Of a stretch of 64,000 bases of DNA, positions 54,907-63,331 are shown piece by piece. Each line of letters begins with the position of its first letter. Positions within the stretch are counted from its first letter, which is position 1. Source of the stretch: Pseudaminobacter sp040045035. Its GTDB lineage: Bacteria; Pseudomonadota; Alphaproteobacteria; Rhizobiales; Rhizobiaceae. Made by a program: the position numbers and the translations under genes. Location: NCBI RefSeq assembly GCF_040045035.1, contig NZ_JBDZDS010000011.1, forward strand, positions 1 through 64,000, given 5' to 3'. The notes under the pieces are model-generated. The model was given only the letters and a program-made list of their open reading frames with translations. It had not been told where the DNA came from and made no database searches.

Positions 54907-57879
54907 ATGAAAACAGGCGATCACCTCTTCCTCGTTGACGGCTCCGGCTACATCTTCCGGGCCTATCATGCACTGCCGCCGCTGACGCGCAAATCGGACA
55001 GTCTTCCGGTCGGCGCGGTGTCCGGCTTCTGCAACATGCTGTGGAAGCTGATGAAGGACGCGCGCAACACCGATGTCGGTATCGTGCCGACGCATTTTGC
55101 AGTGATCTTCGATCATTCTTCGAGAAACTTCCGCCACGATCTCTATGCGGAATACAAGGCCAACCGTTCGGCGCCGCCGGAAGACCTGATCCCGCAATTC
55201 GGGCTGATCCGCCAGGCGACCCGCGCCTTCCATGTGCCCTGCATCGAAATTGAAGGGTTCGAGGCCGACGACATCATTGCCACCTATACGCGGATGGCCC
55301 GTGAGGCCGGCGGCGACGCGACCATCATCTCGTCCGACAAGGACCTGATGCAGCTCGTCGGGCCGTCGGTTTCCATGTACGACCCGATGAAGGATCGCCA
55401 GATCGGCATTCCGGAAGTGGTCGAGAAATGGGGCGTGCCCCCTGAAAAGATGATCGACCTGCAGGCGCTGACGGGCGACTCCGTGGACAACGTGCCCGGC
55501 GTGCCCGGCATCGGCCCCAAGACGGCAGCCCAGCTTCTGGAACAGTTCGGCGACCTCGACACGTTGCTCGCACGTGCCGGCGAGATCAAGCAGGACAAGC
55601 GCCGGCAGTCGATCATCGACAATGCCGACAAGGCGCGCATCTCGCGCGAGCTGGTGAAGCTCAGGACGGACGTGCCGGTGCTCGAGGCGCTCGACGAACT
55701 CGTGCTGCAGCCGCCGAACGGGCCGAAGCTGATCTCCTTCCTCAAGGCGATGGAATTCTCGTCGCTCACCCGCCGCGTGGCGGAAACGACCGGCACGGAA
55801 GCGGCGGAGATCGAGCCGGCGACCGTCATCGTCCAGCGGAAAGAGGAGGCCCATGGCCCCGACCTCGATGTTGGCGCCGCTTCCGCCCAGGCGCCTGCGC
55901 TGCAAAGCGCTACCGCGGTGGCTGAAAATGCGCCCCCCGCCTCGGAAGCCGTTTCGAGTCGAGGCTCAGACGGGCTCTCCCCGTCCGCGCTCGCCGAGGC
56001 GCGGGCGCATGCGGCCGTCGCCGAGAAGATCGACACCGACAAATATATCTGCATCCGCGACTTGCAGACGCTGGCCGACTGGGTGGCCGAAGCCACCGAG
56101 GCCGGCGTGGTCGCCTTCGACACCGAGACGACCTCGCTCGACCCGATGCTGGCCGAGCTCTGCGGCTTTTCGATCGCCACGCGGCCCGGCCGCGCTGCCT
56201 ATGTGCCGCTGAGCCACAAGAACGGCCAGGACGACCTGCTCGGTGGCGGCCTTGTCGAAAATCAGATCGCGATCCGCGACGCGCTGGCGCTCATCAAGCC
56301 ACTGCTGGAGAATCCTGCCGTCCTCAAGGTCGCGCAGAACATGAAATACGATCTCGTCATCATGAGCAGGCATGGCATCGACGTCGCCCCGTATGATGAC
56401 ACGATGCTGATCTCCTATGTCATCGACGCAGGACTGAACGGCGGCCATGGCATGGACGCGCTGGCCGAGCGCTGGCTCGGCCACAAGACGATTGCCTACA
56501 AGGACGTGGCCGGCAACGGCAAGGCGGCGACCACCTTCGATCTGGTCGGCATCGACAAGGCCACGCGCTACGCCGGCGAGGACGCCGACGTCACCTTGCG
56601 GCTCTGGCGCGTGCTGAAGCCGAGGCTGGTGGCCAAGGGCCTGGTTTCTGTCTACGAGCGACTGGAACGGCCGCTGATCCCTGTCCTAGCGCAGATGGAG
56701 CAGCGCGGCATCTCTGTCGACCGGCAAATCCTGAGCCGCCTTTCGGGCGAGCTCGCGCAGGGCGCAGCCGCGCTCGAGGACGAGATCTACCGGCTCGCCG
56801 GAGAGCGATTCACCATCGGCTCGCCCAAGCAGCTCGGCGACATCCTGTTCGGCAGGATGGGCTTGCCCGGCGGCTCCAAGACCAAGTCCGGCCAGTGGTC
56901 GACCTCCGCGCAGGTGCTGGAAGACCTGGCGGCGACGGGCCACGAACTTCCGCGCAAGATCGTCGACTGGCGCCAACTCACCAAGCTGAAATCGACCTAC
57001 ACCGACGCCCTGCCCGGCTACATCCACCCCGAGACCAAGCGCGTCCACACCAACTATGCGATGGCCGCCACCTCGACGGGTCGCCTGTCGTCGTCCGAGC
57101 CGAACCTGCAGAACATTCCGATCCGCACGACGGAAGGTCGCCGGATTCGCACCGCCTTCATCGCCGACAAGGGCTTCAGGCTGGTGTCGGCCGACTACAG
57201 CCAGATCGAGTTGCGCGTGTTGGCGCACGTCGCCGACATTCCGCAGTTGCGGCAAGCTTTCGCCGACGGCATCGACATCCACGCCATGACGGCGTCGGAG
57301 ATGTTCGGCGTACCGGTCCAGGGCATGCCCTCCGAAGTCCGCCGCCGCGCCAAGGCGATCAATTTCGGCATCATCTACGGCATCTCGGCCTTCGGCCTTG
57401 CCAACCAGCTCTCCATTGCCCGCGAAGAAGCCGGCGACTACATCCGGCGCTATTTCGAGCGCTTCCCCGGCATCCGCGACTACATGGACGGCACCAAGGC
57501 CTTCGCCCGCGAGAACGGCTATGTCGAGACCATCTTCGGCCGGCGTGCGCACTATCCGGAAATCCGCTCGTCCAACCCGCAGGTGCGTTCCTTCAACGAG
57601 CGCGCGGCGATCAACGCGCCGATCCAGGGCTCGGCCGCCGACATCATCCGCCGTGCCATGGTGAGGATGGAAAAGGCGCTGCCGGAAGCCGGCCTCGGCG
57701 CTCGCATGCTGCTGCAAGTGCACGACGAACTGATCTTCGAGGTGCCCGACGAAGAGGTCGAGGCGACGCTGCCGGTCGTGCGCTCGGTGATGGAAGGTGC
57801 AGCCATGCCGGCCGTGGCGCTGAAGGTGCCGCTGCAGGTCGAAGCCCGCGCCGCCGACAACTGGGACGAGGCGCACTGA
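54907..57879 (+). CDS. polA: DNA polymerase I
   Basis: PolA fills gaps and removes primers in replication and repair. The 990-residue protein has three domains. The 5'-nuclease (about 5-295) includes EGFEADDIIA and SSDKDLMQL and the helix-hairpin-helix GVPGIGPKTA. An Ala-rich linker (about 300-375) follows. The 3'-5' exonuclease domain starts at about 378 and keeps Asp405-Thr-Glu407. The polymerase domain has motif A with Asp763 in SADYSQIELR, motif B around RRRAKAINFGIIYG and motif C with Asp940 in VHDEL. All catalytic acids are intact. The ATG at 54907 gives the family start MKTGDHLFLVDGSGY. Confidence 0.97.
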   Translation: MKTGDHLFLVDGSGYIFRAYHALPPLTRKSDSLPVGAVSGFCNMLWKLMKDARNTDVGIVPTHFAVIFDHSSRNFRHDLYAEYKANRSAPPEDLIPQFGLIRQATRAFHVPCIEIEGFEADDIIATYTRMAREAGGDATIISSDKDLMQLVGPSVSMYDPMKDRQIGIPEVVEKWGVPPEKMIDLQALTGDSVDNVPGVPGIGPKTAAQLLEQFGDLDTLLARAGEIKQDKRRQSIIDNADKARISRELVKLRTDVPVLEALDELVLQPPNGPKLISFLKAMEFSSLTRRVAETTGTEAAEIEPATVIVQRKEEAHGPDLDVGAASAQAPALQSATAVAENAPPASEAVSSRGSDGLSPSALAEARAHAAVAEKIDTDKYICIRDLQTLADWVAEATEAGVVAFDTETTSLDPMLAELCGFSIATRPGRAAYVPLSHKNGQDDLLGGGLVENQIAIRDALALIKPLLENPAVLKVAQNMKYDLVIMSRHGIDVAPYDDTMLISYVIDAGLNGGHGMDALAERWLGHKTIAYKDVAGNGKAATTFDLVGIDKATRYAGEDADVTLRLWRVLKPRLVAKGLVSVYERLERPLIPVLAQMEQRGISVDRQILSRLSGELAQGAAALEDEIYRLAGERFTIGSPKQLGDILFGRMGLPGGSKTKSGQWSTSAQVLEDLAATGHELPRKIVDWRQLTKLKSTYTDALPGYIHPETKRVHTNYAMAATSTGRLSSSEPNLQNIPIRTTEGRRIRTAFIADKGFRLVSADYSQIELRVLAHVADIPQLRQAFADGIDIHAMTASEMFGVPVQGMPSEVRRRAKAINFGIIYGISAFGLANQLSIAREEAGDYIRRYFERFPGIRDYMDGTKAFARENGYVETIFGRRAHYPEIRSSNPQVRSFNERAAINAPIQGSAADIIRRAMVRMEKALPEAGLGARMLLQVHDELIFEVPDEEVEATLPVVRSVMEGAAMPAVALKVPLQVEARAADNWDEAH

Positions 57880-57903
57880 CACTGACGTAAGGAGCAGGTG
57901 AAA

Positions 57904-58962
57904 ATGACGTCGCGCATCGAAACGCCCGCTGTCCTGGTCGACCTCGACCTCGCGCGCCGCAATGTCGAGAAATTCCAGGCCTATGCGGACGGGCATGGCA
58001 TTCGCGTGCGCCCTCACATCAAGACCCACAAGCTCCCTTATATGGCCGAGATGCAGCTCGATGCCGGCGCGATCGGCATCACCTGCCAGAAAGTCTCCGA
58101 AGCTGAGGCGATGATCGCGGCAAGCGAGCGCATCACCGATGTGCTGATCACCTACAACATCATCGGCGAGGCAAAGCTCGCGCGCCTGGCCAAGCTGAAC
58201 GACAAAGTGAAGCTCAGCGTCGTTGCGGACAATGCCGTCGTTGTCGACGGGCTTTCGGCCCATTTCAGCAAAGTGGGCAAGCCGCTTGCGGTGCTGGTGG
58301 AATGCAACACCGGCGCCAATCGCTGCGGCGTCTCCACGCCGGATGAAGCCGTAGAGCTTGCCCGGCGGATCGCGGCGGCACCAGGCCTGGCCTTCGCAGG
58401 GCTGATGACCTACCCGCCCGTCAACGGCGCGGCTGCGGTGCAGCAGTTCATGAGCAAAGCGCGCGATCTCATCGAGGCCAAGGGCATTGCCGTTCCCATG
58501 ATCACCTCGGGTGGTACGCCGAGCATGATGGACGCAGCGGAAGCGCCGATCGTGACCGAATACCGACCGGGCACCTATATCTACAACGACCGCTCGCTGG
58601 TGGCGCGCGGCGCCTGCGGCTGGGAGGATTGCGCCCTGACCGTGTTGGCGACCGTGGTTTCGGTTCCGGCGCCCAACCGCGCCATCATCGATGCCGGCAG
58701 CAAGACGCTGACCTCCGACCTTTTCGGCCAGACCGGCTACGGCCACGTGCTGGGGCGCCCCGACATTTCCATCGACCAATTGTCGGAGGAGCACGGCCGC
58801 CTTGTCTCGCAAGGCGAGATTGGGCTGACCGTGGGGCAACGCATTCGTATCGTGCCGAACCATGCCTGCGTCGTCGTCAACATGGTCGACGAGGTTCAGA
58901 TCGTGCATGGGGAAGAGTTCGTCGCGGCTTGGCCGGTAGTGGCGCGCGGCCGCATCACCTGA
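57904..58962 (+). CDS. D-threonine aldolase/D-serine dehydratase-like PLP enzyme
   Basis: This 352-residue fold-type III PLP enzyme belongs to the D-threonine aldolase/D-serine dehydratase family. The PLP lysine is Lys40 in RPHIKTHK. The C-terminal metal motif reads His-Ala-Cys in PNHACVVVN; a His-x-Cys pair is the zinc site of eukaryotic-type D-serine dehydratases, while classic D-threonine aldolases have His-x-Asp. Conserved ECNTGANRCGV and SGGTPSMM segments bind the cofactor phosphate. The ATG at 57904 is chosen over GTG at 57898 because of the AAGGAG spacing. It follows polA by 24 bases. Confidence 0.85.
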   Translation: MTSRIETPAVLVDLDLARRNVEKFQAYADGHGIRVRPHIKTHKLPYMAEMQLDAGAIGITCQKVSEAEAMIAASERITDVLITYNIIGEAKLARLAKLNDKVKLSVVADNAVVVDGLSAHFSKVGKPLAVLVECNTGANRCGVSTPDEAVELARRIAAAPGLAFAGLMTYPPVNGAAAVQQFMSKARDLIEAKGIAVPMITSGGTPSMMDAAEAPIVTEYRPGTYIYNDRSLVARGACGWEDCALTVLATVVSVPAPNRAIIDAGSKTLTSDLFGQTGYGHVLGRPDISIDQLSEEHGRLVSQGEIGLTVGQRIRIVPNHACVVVNMVDEVQIVHGEEFVAAWPVVARGRIT

Positions 58963-58971
58963 GGCGCCGGC

Positions 58972-59376
58972 TTACGCCGCCAGCGCCGCGCATTTGGCGC
59001 AGGTGCCGCGAAATTCGATCACCGCTCGTTTCGCGGCAAAACCTGTCGAGCCGACCCAGGCGTCGAGCTGCTCGCCGATGACCTCGTCGGAAAACTCCGA
59101 AACCTGGCCGCATTTGTCGCAAATGGCGAAGGCGATCATGCGGTGACTGTGGTCGTGCGGCTCTGAACAGGCCACGAAGGCGTTCATGCTCTCCAGCCGG
59201 TGGACGAAGCCGGCATTCATCAGCCCGTCGAGCGCGCGATAGACCTGCAGCGGCGCGCGAAAACCCTGATCGCGCAACTGGTCGAGCAGCATGTAGGCGC
59301 TGAGCGGCCCGCTCGAAGCCTCAAGCTTCTCGAGCACGCGAAGCTGGTTCTTCGTCAGCCTGTCCCTTGCCGCCAT
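58972..59376 (-). CDS. zur: Fur family regulator, Zur-like
   Basis: The 134-residue repressor belongs to the Fur family and most resembles rhizobial Zur, which shuts off zinc uptake genes when zinc is plentiful. The N-terminal winged helix includes the APLQVYRALDGLMNAGFVHRLESMNAF stretch characteristic of Zur. The structural zinc site is formed by CDKC near residue 85 and CAKC near the C terminus, with a HDHSH metal-binding segment. No zinc uptake genes are adjacent, so it acts elsewhere in the genome. It is convergent with the PLP enzyme gene. Confidence 0.85.
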   Translation of the reverse strand: MAARDRLTKNQLRVLEKLEASSGPLSAYMLLDQLRDQGFRAPLQVYRALDGLMNAGFVHRLESMNAFVACSEPHDHSHRMIAFAICDKCGQVSEFSDEVIGEQLDAWVGSTGFAAKRAVIEFRGTCAKCAALAA

Positions 59377-59583
59377 GATGTTGCTCTCGCCCTTCCTTGC
59401 CCGCTGCTTCGAAACTTGGCTCGAAACGGCAGGTTTGTCACTCTCTTGAGCTCACATAGCGATTTGATGGGCAATTTGCCACTGCGGGAGGCCGCGCGAT
59501 GCCGGGCATCGGCGCCATCCGTTGTCCCAGCCGCAGCCGAATCGAGTGCTGCCCTGCCGCCGGCCCCACCTGTTCCGACGGCG

Positions 59584-60756
59584 CTACAGCTTCGTCCAGG
59601 CCGCGTTCTTCTTCGAAGATTTCACGCAGGCTTCCACGAAGGCCACGCCTTCGACGCCGTCATGGACGGTCGGGAAGATCACGTCCTTTGCCGGCTTGCC
59701 GTTCTTGCGCCGCGCAGCGCGGATCGCCTTGGCGGCTTCGGCATAAATCGTGGCAAAACCTTCCAGATAGCCCTCGGGATGCCCGGCCGGCACGCGCGTG
59801 ACGCGGCCCGCCGCAGGCCCGGCGCCAGCGCCCGAGCGCGTGATGAGTTGCCTGGGCTGGCCGAAGGGCGTGTACCAGAGATAGTTCGGGTCGCTCTGCG
59901 CCCATTCGATGCCGCCCTTGGTGCCGTAGACACGAAGCTTCAGCGCGTTCTCGTTGCCCGGCGCCACCTGGCTTGCCCACAGCATGCCCTTGGCCCCGCC
60001 CTTGAAGCGCAGCATGACATGCGCGTTGTCGTCGAGCTGGCGCCCGGCCACGAAGGCGTCGAGGTCGGCCGAAAGACTGTCGAGTTCCAGCCCGGTGACG
60101 AAGCGGGCGAGGTTGTAGGCATGGGTGCCGATGTCGCCGGTCGAACCGCCTGCGCCCGACTGCTTGGGGTCGGTGCGCCACGCCGCCTGCTTGGAGCCCT
60201 TGTCCTCGGCCTTCTCGGTCAGCCAGTCCTGCGGATACTCGGCCTGCACCACGCGGATTTCACCGAGCTGGCCCTTCTGCACCATCTCGCGGGCCTGCCG
60301 GATCATCGGATAGCCGGTGTAATTGTGGGTGAGGACAAAGACTTTACCGGTCTTTTCCACCAGTGCGGCGAGCTTCCTGGCGTCGGCCAGGTTGGAGGTC
60401 AGCGGCTTGTCGGAGATGACGTGGATGCCGGCTTCGAGGAACGCCTTGGCGGCCGGATAATGCATGTGGTTGGGGGTGACGATGGCCACCGCTTCGATGC
60501 CGTCCGGGCGCTTCGCCTCGGCCTTGGCCATCTCCTGGAACGAGCCATAGGTGCGCTCCGGATCGAGCCCGAGCTCGGCGCCCGAAGCTTTCGCCCTTTC
60601 GGGATCGGACGACAGCGCGCCCGCCACAAGCTCGAACTCGCCGTCGAGGCGAGCGGCAATGCGGTGCACGCCGCCGATGAAAGCCCCCTGCCCGCCGCCC
60701 ACCATGCCGTAGCGGATCGGGCCTTCCCTGCGCTCGCTGCGTCCCTCTATCGCCAT
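59584..60756 (-). CDS. Gfo/Idh/MocA family oxidoreductase
   Basis: The 390-residue enzyme is an NAD(P)-dependent sugar or inositol-type dehydrogenase. The N-terminal Rossmann domain has the GGGQGAFIGGVHR nucleotide loop, and the conserved substrate-site motif EKP is present in a variant form as SDKPLTSN (Lys in DKP). The C-terminal half has the usual alpha/beta domain with the GGSTGDIGTHAYNLARF motif containing catalytic Asp and His. The ATG at 60756 follows a GGGAGG site. The downstream partner in the operon direction is a TIM-barrel isomerase just upstream; both are probably controlled by the divergent FadR-type gene. Confidence 0.9.
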   Translation of the reverse strand: MAIEGRSERREGPIRYGMVGGGQGAFIGGVHRIAARLDGEFELVAGALSSDPERAKASGAELGLDPERTYGSFQEMAKAEAKRPDGIEAVAIVTPNHMHYPAAKAFLEAGIHVISDKPLTSNLADARKLAALVEKTGKVFVLTHNYTGYPMIRQAREMVQKGQLGEIRVVQAEYPQDWLTEKAEDKGSKQAAWRTDPKQSGAGGSTGDIGTHAYNLARFVTGLELDSLSADLDAFVAGRQLDDNAHVMLRFKGGAKGMLWASQVAPGNENALKLRVYGTKGGIEWAQSDPNYLWYTPFGQPRQLITRSGAGAGPAAGRVTRVPAGHPEGYLEGFATIYAEAAKAIRAARRKNGKPAKDVIFPTVHDGVEGVAFVEACVKSSKKNAAWTKL

Positions 60757-60847
60757 GTCGAAACCTCCCCTCGCGGCTCGTCCGTCTTGAACCATGTCCT
60801 ATCCGGTGACCGGAACCTCTCCGCGATCGGGCCGCCGGTTCAGATGC

Positions 60848-61907
60848 TCAGCAAATGCCCATCATCTTGCGCAGCGCGGAGCGGTCCGTCGCGCCGCCGG
60901 CAAAATCGTCGAAGGCCTTTTCCGTCACCCGGATGATGTGGCTGTCGATGAAAGGCGCGCCCTCGGCCGCACCGACTTCGGGATGCTTCAGGCAGCATTC
61001 CCACTCCAGCACCGCCCAGCTTTCATAGTCATAGGCGGCGAGCTTGGAGAAGATACCCGAGAAATCGACCTGGCCGTCGCCGAGCGAGCGGAAGCGGCCG
61101 GCGCGCTGCACCCAGCCCTGATAGCCCGAATAGACACCCTGCCGCCCGTCCGGATTGAACTCAGCATCCTTGACGTGAAACGCCTTGATGCGCTCGTGGT
61201 AGATGTCGATGAAGGCCAGGTAGTCGAGCTGCTGAAGCAGGAAATGCGACGGGTCGTAATTGATGTTGCAGCGCTTGTGGCCGCCGACCGCATCGAGGAA
61301 CATCTCGAAGGTCGCCCCGTCGAACACGTCCTCGCCCGGATGGATCTCGCAGCAGAGGTCGACGCCCGACTCCTCATAGGCGTCGAGGATAGGCTTCCAG
61401 CGCCTGCCGAGTTCGCCGAACGCCTCCTCGATCAGCCCCGCCGGCCGCTGCGGCCAGGGGTAAAGGTAAGGGAAGGCGAGCGCTCCGGAGAAGCTGACCG
61501 AAGCCTTCAGCCCGAGATGCTCCGAGGCCTTGGCGCCGAACATCATCTGCTCAACCGCCCATTTCTGGCGCGCGATCGGATTGTTGTGGACCTCCGCCGG
61601 CGCAAAGGCGTCGAACTGGCTGTCATAGGCGGGATGCACGGCGACGAGTTGGCCCTGCAGATGCGTCGACAGCTCGGTGATCTCCACGCCCGCGTCGGCG
61701 CAGATGCCCTTGACCTCGTCGCAATAGGTTTTGGAGGAAGCTGCCTTCCTGAGATCGAACAGTCGCCCGTCCCAGGTCGGGATCTGCACGCCCTTGTAAC
61801 CGAGGTCGGCCGCCCATTCCGCAATGCTTTTCAATGAATTGAAGGGCGCGGCGTCACCAGCGAACTGCGCCAGAAATATTGCCCGGCCCCTTCAGCGTCT
61901 TTGCCAT
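60848..61907 (-). pseudogene. TIM-barrel sugar phosphate isomerase/epimerase with a frameshift near codon 10
   Basis: The long frame (60848-61834) encodes about 329 residues of a xylose-isomerase-like TIM barrel: WAADLGYKGVQIPTWDGRLFDL, ELSTHLQGQL, a metal-site Glu in CCEIHPGEDVF, and the late DYESWAVLEWECC strand. It has no proper start: its first codon (TTG at 61834) is inside the conserved sequence. Upstream, ATG at 61907 with an AGGAGGGG site starts MAKTLKGPG, and the conserved continuation IFLAQFAGDAAPFNSL is in a different frame. One extra base in the doublet at 61879-61880 explains it. The rest is intact, so this is either a recent mutation or a sequencing error. It would be co-transcribed with the Gfo/Idh/MocA gene. 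Confidence 0.8.
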
Positions 61908-61937
61908 GCTTCTGCTCCCCTCCTCAAGCGCGTCACC

Positions 61938-61958
61938 GTAACCGGAATCGCAGGTTAC
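61938..61958. promoter_or_regulatory. Candidate operator GTAACC-N9-GGTTAC
   Basis: A perfect inverted repeat, GTAACC at 61938-61943 and GGTTAC at 61953-61958 with nine bases between, lies 31 bases upstream of the isomerase ATG and between it and the divergent FadR-type gene. GntR family proteins bind such short palindromes, so it is a good candidate for its target. Confidence 0.45.
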
Positions 61959-62099
61959 ATCAAACCGCCGGCCGGTTCGCGCAGATGTGTTCACCCTTCA
62001 ACAATCTCTGGGCGGGGCTTCTGCGCCGGGCTTCATGTCTGCGCCGCGAATCCGATGATCCATAAACCGATCGAGGAGACTGTGACGGTGGAGGGGGGT

Positions 62100-62894
62100 A
62101 TGATTGCAATCCCGGACCTCCCTCCGAACGCCCCCGGAGGCCCACAAGCAGAGCGCCTGACGATGAAAGACAACAACCTGCTCGCCAAACTTGCCGCCCA
62201 CCTGTTTTCCTGCTCCGCCGCAGAGACCGGTCGCACTCCCTCCGAACGCGAGCTGGCCGAGCATTTTTCCGTGAGCCGCGGCCAGATCCGCGAGGCGCTG
62301 GCGATCCTCGAGGCGATGCGCATCGTGGAACGGCGCGCCAAATCCGGCATCTACCTCACTACCCGCCAGGCGAGCGTGGAGGCCATGGCGCTGTTCGCCA
62401 AGGCGGGCGTGCCGCTCGACCCGATCCAGATCTACGAGACGGTGGAACTGCGCAAGATCCACGAGATCAAGGCCGCCGAGCTTGCCTGCTCCCGCGCCAC
62501 CGAGGAGAACTACGAGCGGCTGCGCGAGATCCTGAAGGAATCCGAGGAACGGCTCGCTGCCGGCCTGGACCTTGCCAAGCAGGACCGAGACTTCCATCTC
62601 GAGATCGTGCGGGCGACCAAGAACAGCGTCTTCCATCGGGTCTGCAGCGTCTACTACATCATGGGCGAGCAGCGCCTGCCGATCTATTTCAGCGACCCCG
62701 AGCGCGGCCGCAAATCGCATGCCGAGCACATCCGGATCTACGAGGCGCTGCTGCGCCGCGACGGCAACCTCGCCCAGGCGCTGATGAGCGCGCATCTGCA
62801 AGGTGCGGAGAGCTACTGGAAGGGGCTGATCGCCGGCACCGAACCCGGCACGGCGCCCAACCAGCCCAAGAGCGCGGCACGGCAGCCCGGATGA
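62100..62894 (+). CDS. GntR family transcriptional regulator, FadR/FCD type
   Basis: The regulator (264 residues from the ATG at 62100) has an N-terminal winged helix-turn-helix at about residues 25-90, with TPSERELAEHFSVSRGQIREALAILEAM as the recognition part, followed by an all-helical FCD ligand domain (about 105-245). The FCD domain carries Asp/His residues (DRDFHLEIVRAT and SHAEHIRIYEAL) typical of metal-dependent acid or sugar-acid sensing. It is transcribed away from the Gfo/Idh/MocA and isomerase genes and probably controls them. The start is uncertain: 62100 has a GGAGGGG site, 62055 is an alternative. Confidence 0.87.
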   Translation: MIAIPDLPPNAPGGPQAERLTMKDNNLLAKLAAHLFSCSAAETGRTPSERELAEHFSVSRGQIREALAILEAMRIVERRAKSGIYLTTRQASVEAMALFAKAGVPLDPIQIYETVELRKIHEIKAAELACSRATEENYERLREILKESEERLAAGLDLAKQDRDFHLEIVRATKNSVFHRVCSVYYIMGEQRLPIYFSDPERGRKSHAEHIRIYEALLRRDGNLAQALMSAHLQGAESYWKGLIAGTEPGTAPNQPKSAARQPG

Positions 62895-63020
62895 CGGCTG
62901 GGATGGATGCCTGAACTCGCCGGCGTTGAGGGCTTGCGGAAAAACACCCTCCCGCCCCGAGCGGAAGCGATGGCAAAGCGAGGGACGTCCGTGATCGGCT
63001 GCCTGCGTGGCCCTACCTCC

Positions 63021-63299
63021 CGTCGTCCTCGGGCCGGAGCACGAGCGCAGCGAAGTGCGGAGGTTCCGGGGACCCAGGCCGCGGACTCGCAACCGGCAGT
63101 CCGAGGCAGGTTTCGCGTCAGAAAACTATCCGGGGAAGTCGGCCCGGCTCTGATCCGCGGCTTTTCCAAGCGTTATCCCGGAGGGGGCGCAGTGATTTGC
63201 GCGGATCGGCCTGCACCGCTGCGGCAGCTTTGGCCGACCGGCATGGGTCCCCGGAACCTCCGCACGTCGCTTCGCTCGTGCTCCGGCCCGAGGATGACG
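63021..63299. repeat. MITE-like element with 56-bp inverted terminal arms
   Basis: Two arms of 56 bases, at 63021-63076 and 63244-63299, are inverted copies with three mismatches (53 of 56). The 167 bases between them contain nested inverted repeats: CGGACT/AGTCCG in the left part, GTCGGCC (63138-63144) with GGCCGAC (63232-63238), and GATCCGCG (63152-63159) with CGCGGATC (63200-63207). There is no coding frame. This is the shape of a non-autonomous mobile element or a large repetitive extragenic palindrome. No clear target-site duplication is visible. The rest of 62895-63331 holds no gene I can support. Confidence 0.65.
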
Positions 63300-63331
63300 G
63301 CGGCCGGCGCTATCCACGCTTAGCCGCTCCC

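Noticed and set aside
56686..58908. 740-codon minus-strand frame opposite polA and the PLP enzyme
   Set aside because: Antisense shadow; polA motifs A and C and the PLP lysine on the plus strand are intact.
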